DNA of 64,000 nt from Flaviramulus_B aquimarinus (lineage in GTDB: Bacteria; Bacteroidota; Bacteroidia; Flavobacteriales; Flavobacteriaceae), in the NCBI RefSeq assembly GCF_039543205.1, contig NZ_BAABJH010000001.1, positions 1,674,001-1,738,000 on the forward strand, written 5' to 3'. A program made the translations under genes and the position numbers. The notes under the pieces were generated by a model. That model saw only the letters and a list, made by a program, of their open reading frames with translations. It did no database searches and was not told where the DNA came from. Shown here piece after piece: positions 62,318-64,000 of this stretch (within the stretch, counting starts at the first letter, position 1; each line of letters begins with the position of its first letter).

Positions 62318-62632
62318 TTAAGCCTTTAGCCTTATTAGATGGCTTAATATAGCTTTTATTTGGTTGTTTATTTGAATGCCTTTTTCCTGATATTTACTTT
62401 TCACTATTATTTTAAATGTAAAATTAGTGCTATGGGTTTTTACTTCATTGATGTTAATCCAACCACCTGGAAAAAATATTTTCAAATCCTGTATTTTTTC
62501 TTGTAGAAAAAGCTCAAACTCTCCACTTACCCAATTTATAAATGTTTTGTATAGTGATTTACTTGGAAAGGACTCAATGCTTACTAATTCGTAGTATGTA
62601 TTAATATGTATGGTAGATGCTTTTTGATTCAT
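62318..62632 (-). CDS. Hypothetical protein
   Basis: The protein has 104 residues, with no signal peptide and no recognised family. Two short predicted helices flank a beta-rich middle (WININEVKTHSTNFTFKII). It lies 39 bp after the kinase gene on the same strand. Its stop is 6 bp from the glpD stop on the other strand. The clear start and the tight packing support a real gene. Confidence 0.6.
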   Translation of the reverse strand: MNQKASTIHINTYYELVSIESFPSKSLYKTFINWVSGEFELFLQEKIQDLKIFFPGGWININEVKTHSTNFTFKIIVKSKYQEKGIQINNQIKAILSHLIRLKA

Positions 62633-62671
62633 TATGCTTTAATTCGGAATTATATTTGTTTTAATCGTTTT

Positions 62672-63520
62672 TTAATTCAATTTGCTTTGCTGTTTAATGA
62701 TATTCTCAATTGGACTTTTAATAAAACTTGAAGCTTTTAACCCATATTTACTTAGGGCTAACGCTAAATAATCTTGTGCATAATAAGCTATAGAACCAAC
62801 AAAATGCAATGGAACTGTTTTTAATTCTTGGCGGTATAATTGGACATGATTTTTAACAAATGTGTGCATACCGTTTATAAGTAATCGTTTTATAAAGGGA
62901 TGATTTTCATTTTTGAATAAGAAGCGTGCAAACTCTGCTAAATATTTATTAGGCGTAGGAGACTTGTATAGTTTTTTAACAACTTCTTTTTCTTTTAAGT
63001 TATGATCCTTCTCGAACAAGACCCTTAAATTTTTTGGCATTTGCTTATAGTAATAAGCTTTTAAAAGTTCTTTACCAAAATAGTTGCCACTACCTTCATC
63101 CATTAAAATATAGCCTAATGCTGGCGATTTTAAATGTGCTGTTTTTCCATCATAGTAACAACAGTTTGAACCTGTGCCTAGAATACAGACAACAGCAGGT
63201 TCTTTTGTTGTAGCCATAACTGCGGCCATAGTGTCTTCATTGGTTTCGGATTTAGCATTTTCAAAAAAAGACTCTAATATTTTATTAACCTTATTTTGAT
63301 TTTTTTTTGTTCCGCATCCAGCTCCAAAAAAATGAATGTTGGTTACTTTATCTTTATGTTTATTGAGTTCAACGCAACCATCTATAATGTTACAAAACTC
63401 TTTTTTAGTTAAAATAGCTGGATTTAATCCTTTAGTTTTTATTCGAATAGGTTCTTTTTCTTTATGTTCACAAAGTATCCAGTCGCATTTTGTAGAACCG
63501 CTGTCGGCTATTAAAACCAT
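62672..63520 (-). CDS. BadF/BadG family ATPase, N-acetylglucosamine kinase-like
   Basis: The protein has 282 residues in the ASKHA fold. The phosphate-1 motif is IADSGSTKCDWILCE and the phosphate-2 region is VVCILGTGSNCCYYDG. The adenosine-side motif is LHFVGSIAYYAQDYL. In Bacteroidota this branch is usually annotated as GlcNAc kinase or BadF/BadG/BcrA/D ATPase. The GH20 hexosaminidase gene 28 bp upstream supports a role in phosphorylating GlcNAc released by it. Confidence 0.88.
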   Translation of the reverse strand: MVLIADSGSTKCDWILCEHKEKEPIRIKTKGLNPAILTKKEFCNIIDGCVELNKHKDKVTNIHFFGAGCGTKKNQNKVNKILESFFENAKSETNEDTMAAVMATTKEPAVVCILGTGSNCCYYDGKTAHLKSPALGYILMDEGSGNYFGKELLKAYYYKQMPKNLRVLFEKDHNLKEKEVVKKLYKSPTPNKYLAEFARFLFKNENHPFIKRLLINGMHTFVKNHVQLYRQELKTVPLHFVGSIAYYAQDYLALALSKYGLKASSFIKSPIENIIKQQSKLN

Positions 63521-63547
63521 AGTATCTTTTTTTAAAATGAAAGGGTG

Positions 63548-64000
63548 TTAATTTTGTAAATTGTTAGATTCAGAATAATGGGTTAGCCTTGTTAAAGCTT
63601 CAATAATAGCAACTTCAACATCTACAAATGGGTTGCTTAAAACTTTGATATGGTCTTTAATGATGTTGAGGTTTTTGGTTGAAATATTTTTATTTTTTAT
63701 GGCTTTAGAAAGCATTAAGGACACGTCTGAAATTGTTTTAGACAGTTTTTCTAACGGACTTATTTTAGGGTTTTTTTGAAGTTTAGAAAAATGGGTATAG
63801 TTTTTGGACCACTTGTTTAAGTAGTGCATAACTTCAGCTTCATGAGCTTTGTTGGGGTTCTTAATATAATTAGAAACCTGATTGATAAAAGGTTGAGCAT
63901 CTTCAGCATTCACAACGCAAGCATCTGCAAACAAATTAAAAGGTGAATAGGTTTTGTATTCTATGCCGTCTTTATTTCTTGCGTATATTTTTAAAGGTTC
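63548..64000 (-). CDS. GH20 beta-N-acetylhexosaminidase, C-terminal 150 residues (start beyond right edge)
   Basis: The frame is open to the window edge, so the start is missing. A TTG at 63934 is only an internal Leu. The visible sequence (KIYARNKDGIEYKTYSPFN, LFADACVVNAEDAQPF) followed by about 110 helical residues matches the C-terminal region of Bacteroidota GH20 hexosaminidases. It is upstream of a GlcNAc-kinase-like gene on the same strand. The catalytic barrel is not in the window, so the call rests on this tail and context. Confidence 0.65.
   Translation of the reverse strand, partial: EPLKIYARNKDGIEYKTYSPFNLFADACVVNAEDAQPFINQVSNYIKNPNKAHEAEVMHYLNKWSKNYTHFSKLQKNPKISPLEKLSKTISDVSLMLSKAIKNKNISTKNLNIIKDHIKVLSNPFVDVEVAIIEALTRLTHYSESNNLQN

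Overview
The window comes from an AT-rich member of the Bacteroidota, almost certainly a marine-type Flavobacteriaceae. The evidence is type IX secretion (T9SS) C-terminal sorting domains of type A (685-2211, 45866-48274) and type B (4669-6075), promoter -7 elements of the form TAnnTTTG, sparse Shine-Dalgarno sequences, and housekeeping proteins (RnpA, LepA, RbfA, DusB, RpiB) with flavobacterial sequence character. No rRNA, prophage or CRISPR array is present, and there is one tRNA (anticodon CAT).

Layout. 1-9.1 kb: two secreted beta-propeller-like proteins, an AT-rich gene-free gap, then rpiB, a zinc-type cation exporter and an ElaA-type acetyltransferase. Convergent to these are a T9SS leucine-rich-repeat protein, an OmpA-family protein, a C-terminal processing protease and rnpA. 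9.2-12.3 kb: a GCS2-type glutamate-cysteine ligase relative fused to two CBS domains, abutting an AstE/aspartoacylase-type amide hydrolase.

12.3-24.2 kb is an accessory island. About ten unrelated genes lie on the minus strand, mostly single (a SnoaL-like lipoprotein, an alpha/beta hydrolase, a small lipoprotein, an SDR, DUF418, DUF4386, an AraC/GyrI regulator, a sodium:solute symporter, an orphan secreted protein and a ferredoxin-like lipoprotein). Most are separated by a family of 100-200 bp imperfect palindromes that begin a few bases after a stop codon. The arms resemble integron attC sites (R-box AAC/GTT, spacer, L-box TGTATA/TATACA). An IS110-family element, and a tandem pair of its deletion derivatives elsewhere in the island, sit in the same arm of two such repeats. 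The best reading is an integrase-less cassette array invaded by an arm-specific, probably bridge-RNA-guided IS110 element. This is the most unusual part of the window.

24.2-36 kb: an exported or membrane amidohydrolase, a DUF922-like putative metalloprotease, an M1 aminopeptidase, an S8 subtilase, an MBL-fold hydrolase, a SulP transporter translationally coupled to a universal stress protein, and a divergent cation/proton antiporter. 36-45.3 kb: a glycogen/alpha-glucan locus (GH31, then glgB, glgE, glgC and a GlgM-like glucosyltransferase) that can encode the ADP-glucose to maltose-1-phosphate to alpha-glucan route. 45.8-56.2 kb: a large T9SS protein, a 7TM histidine kinase with its LuxR-type response regulator, lepA, dusB, a LolC/E-type permease, rbfA, methylmalonyl-CoA epimerase and the tRNA. 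56.5-64 kb: sugar catabolism, with a GH3 glucosidase, a sugar porter, glycerol-3-phosphate dehydrogenase, a BadF-type GlcNAc-kinase-like protein and the C-terminus of a GH20 hexosaminidase running off the right edge. All functional calls rest on reading motifs by eye; no database search was run.
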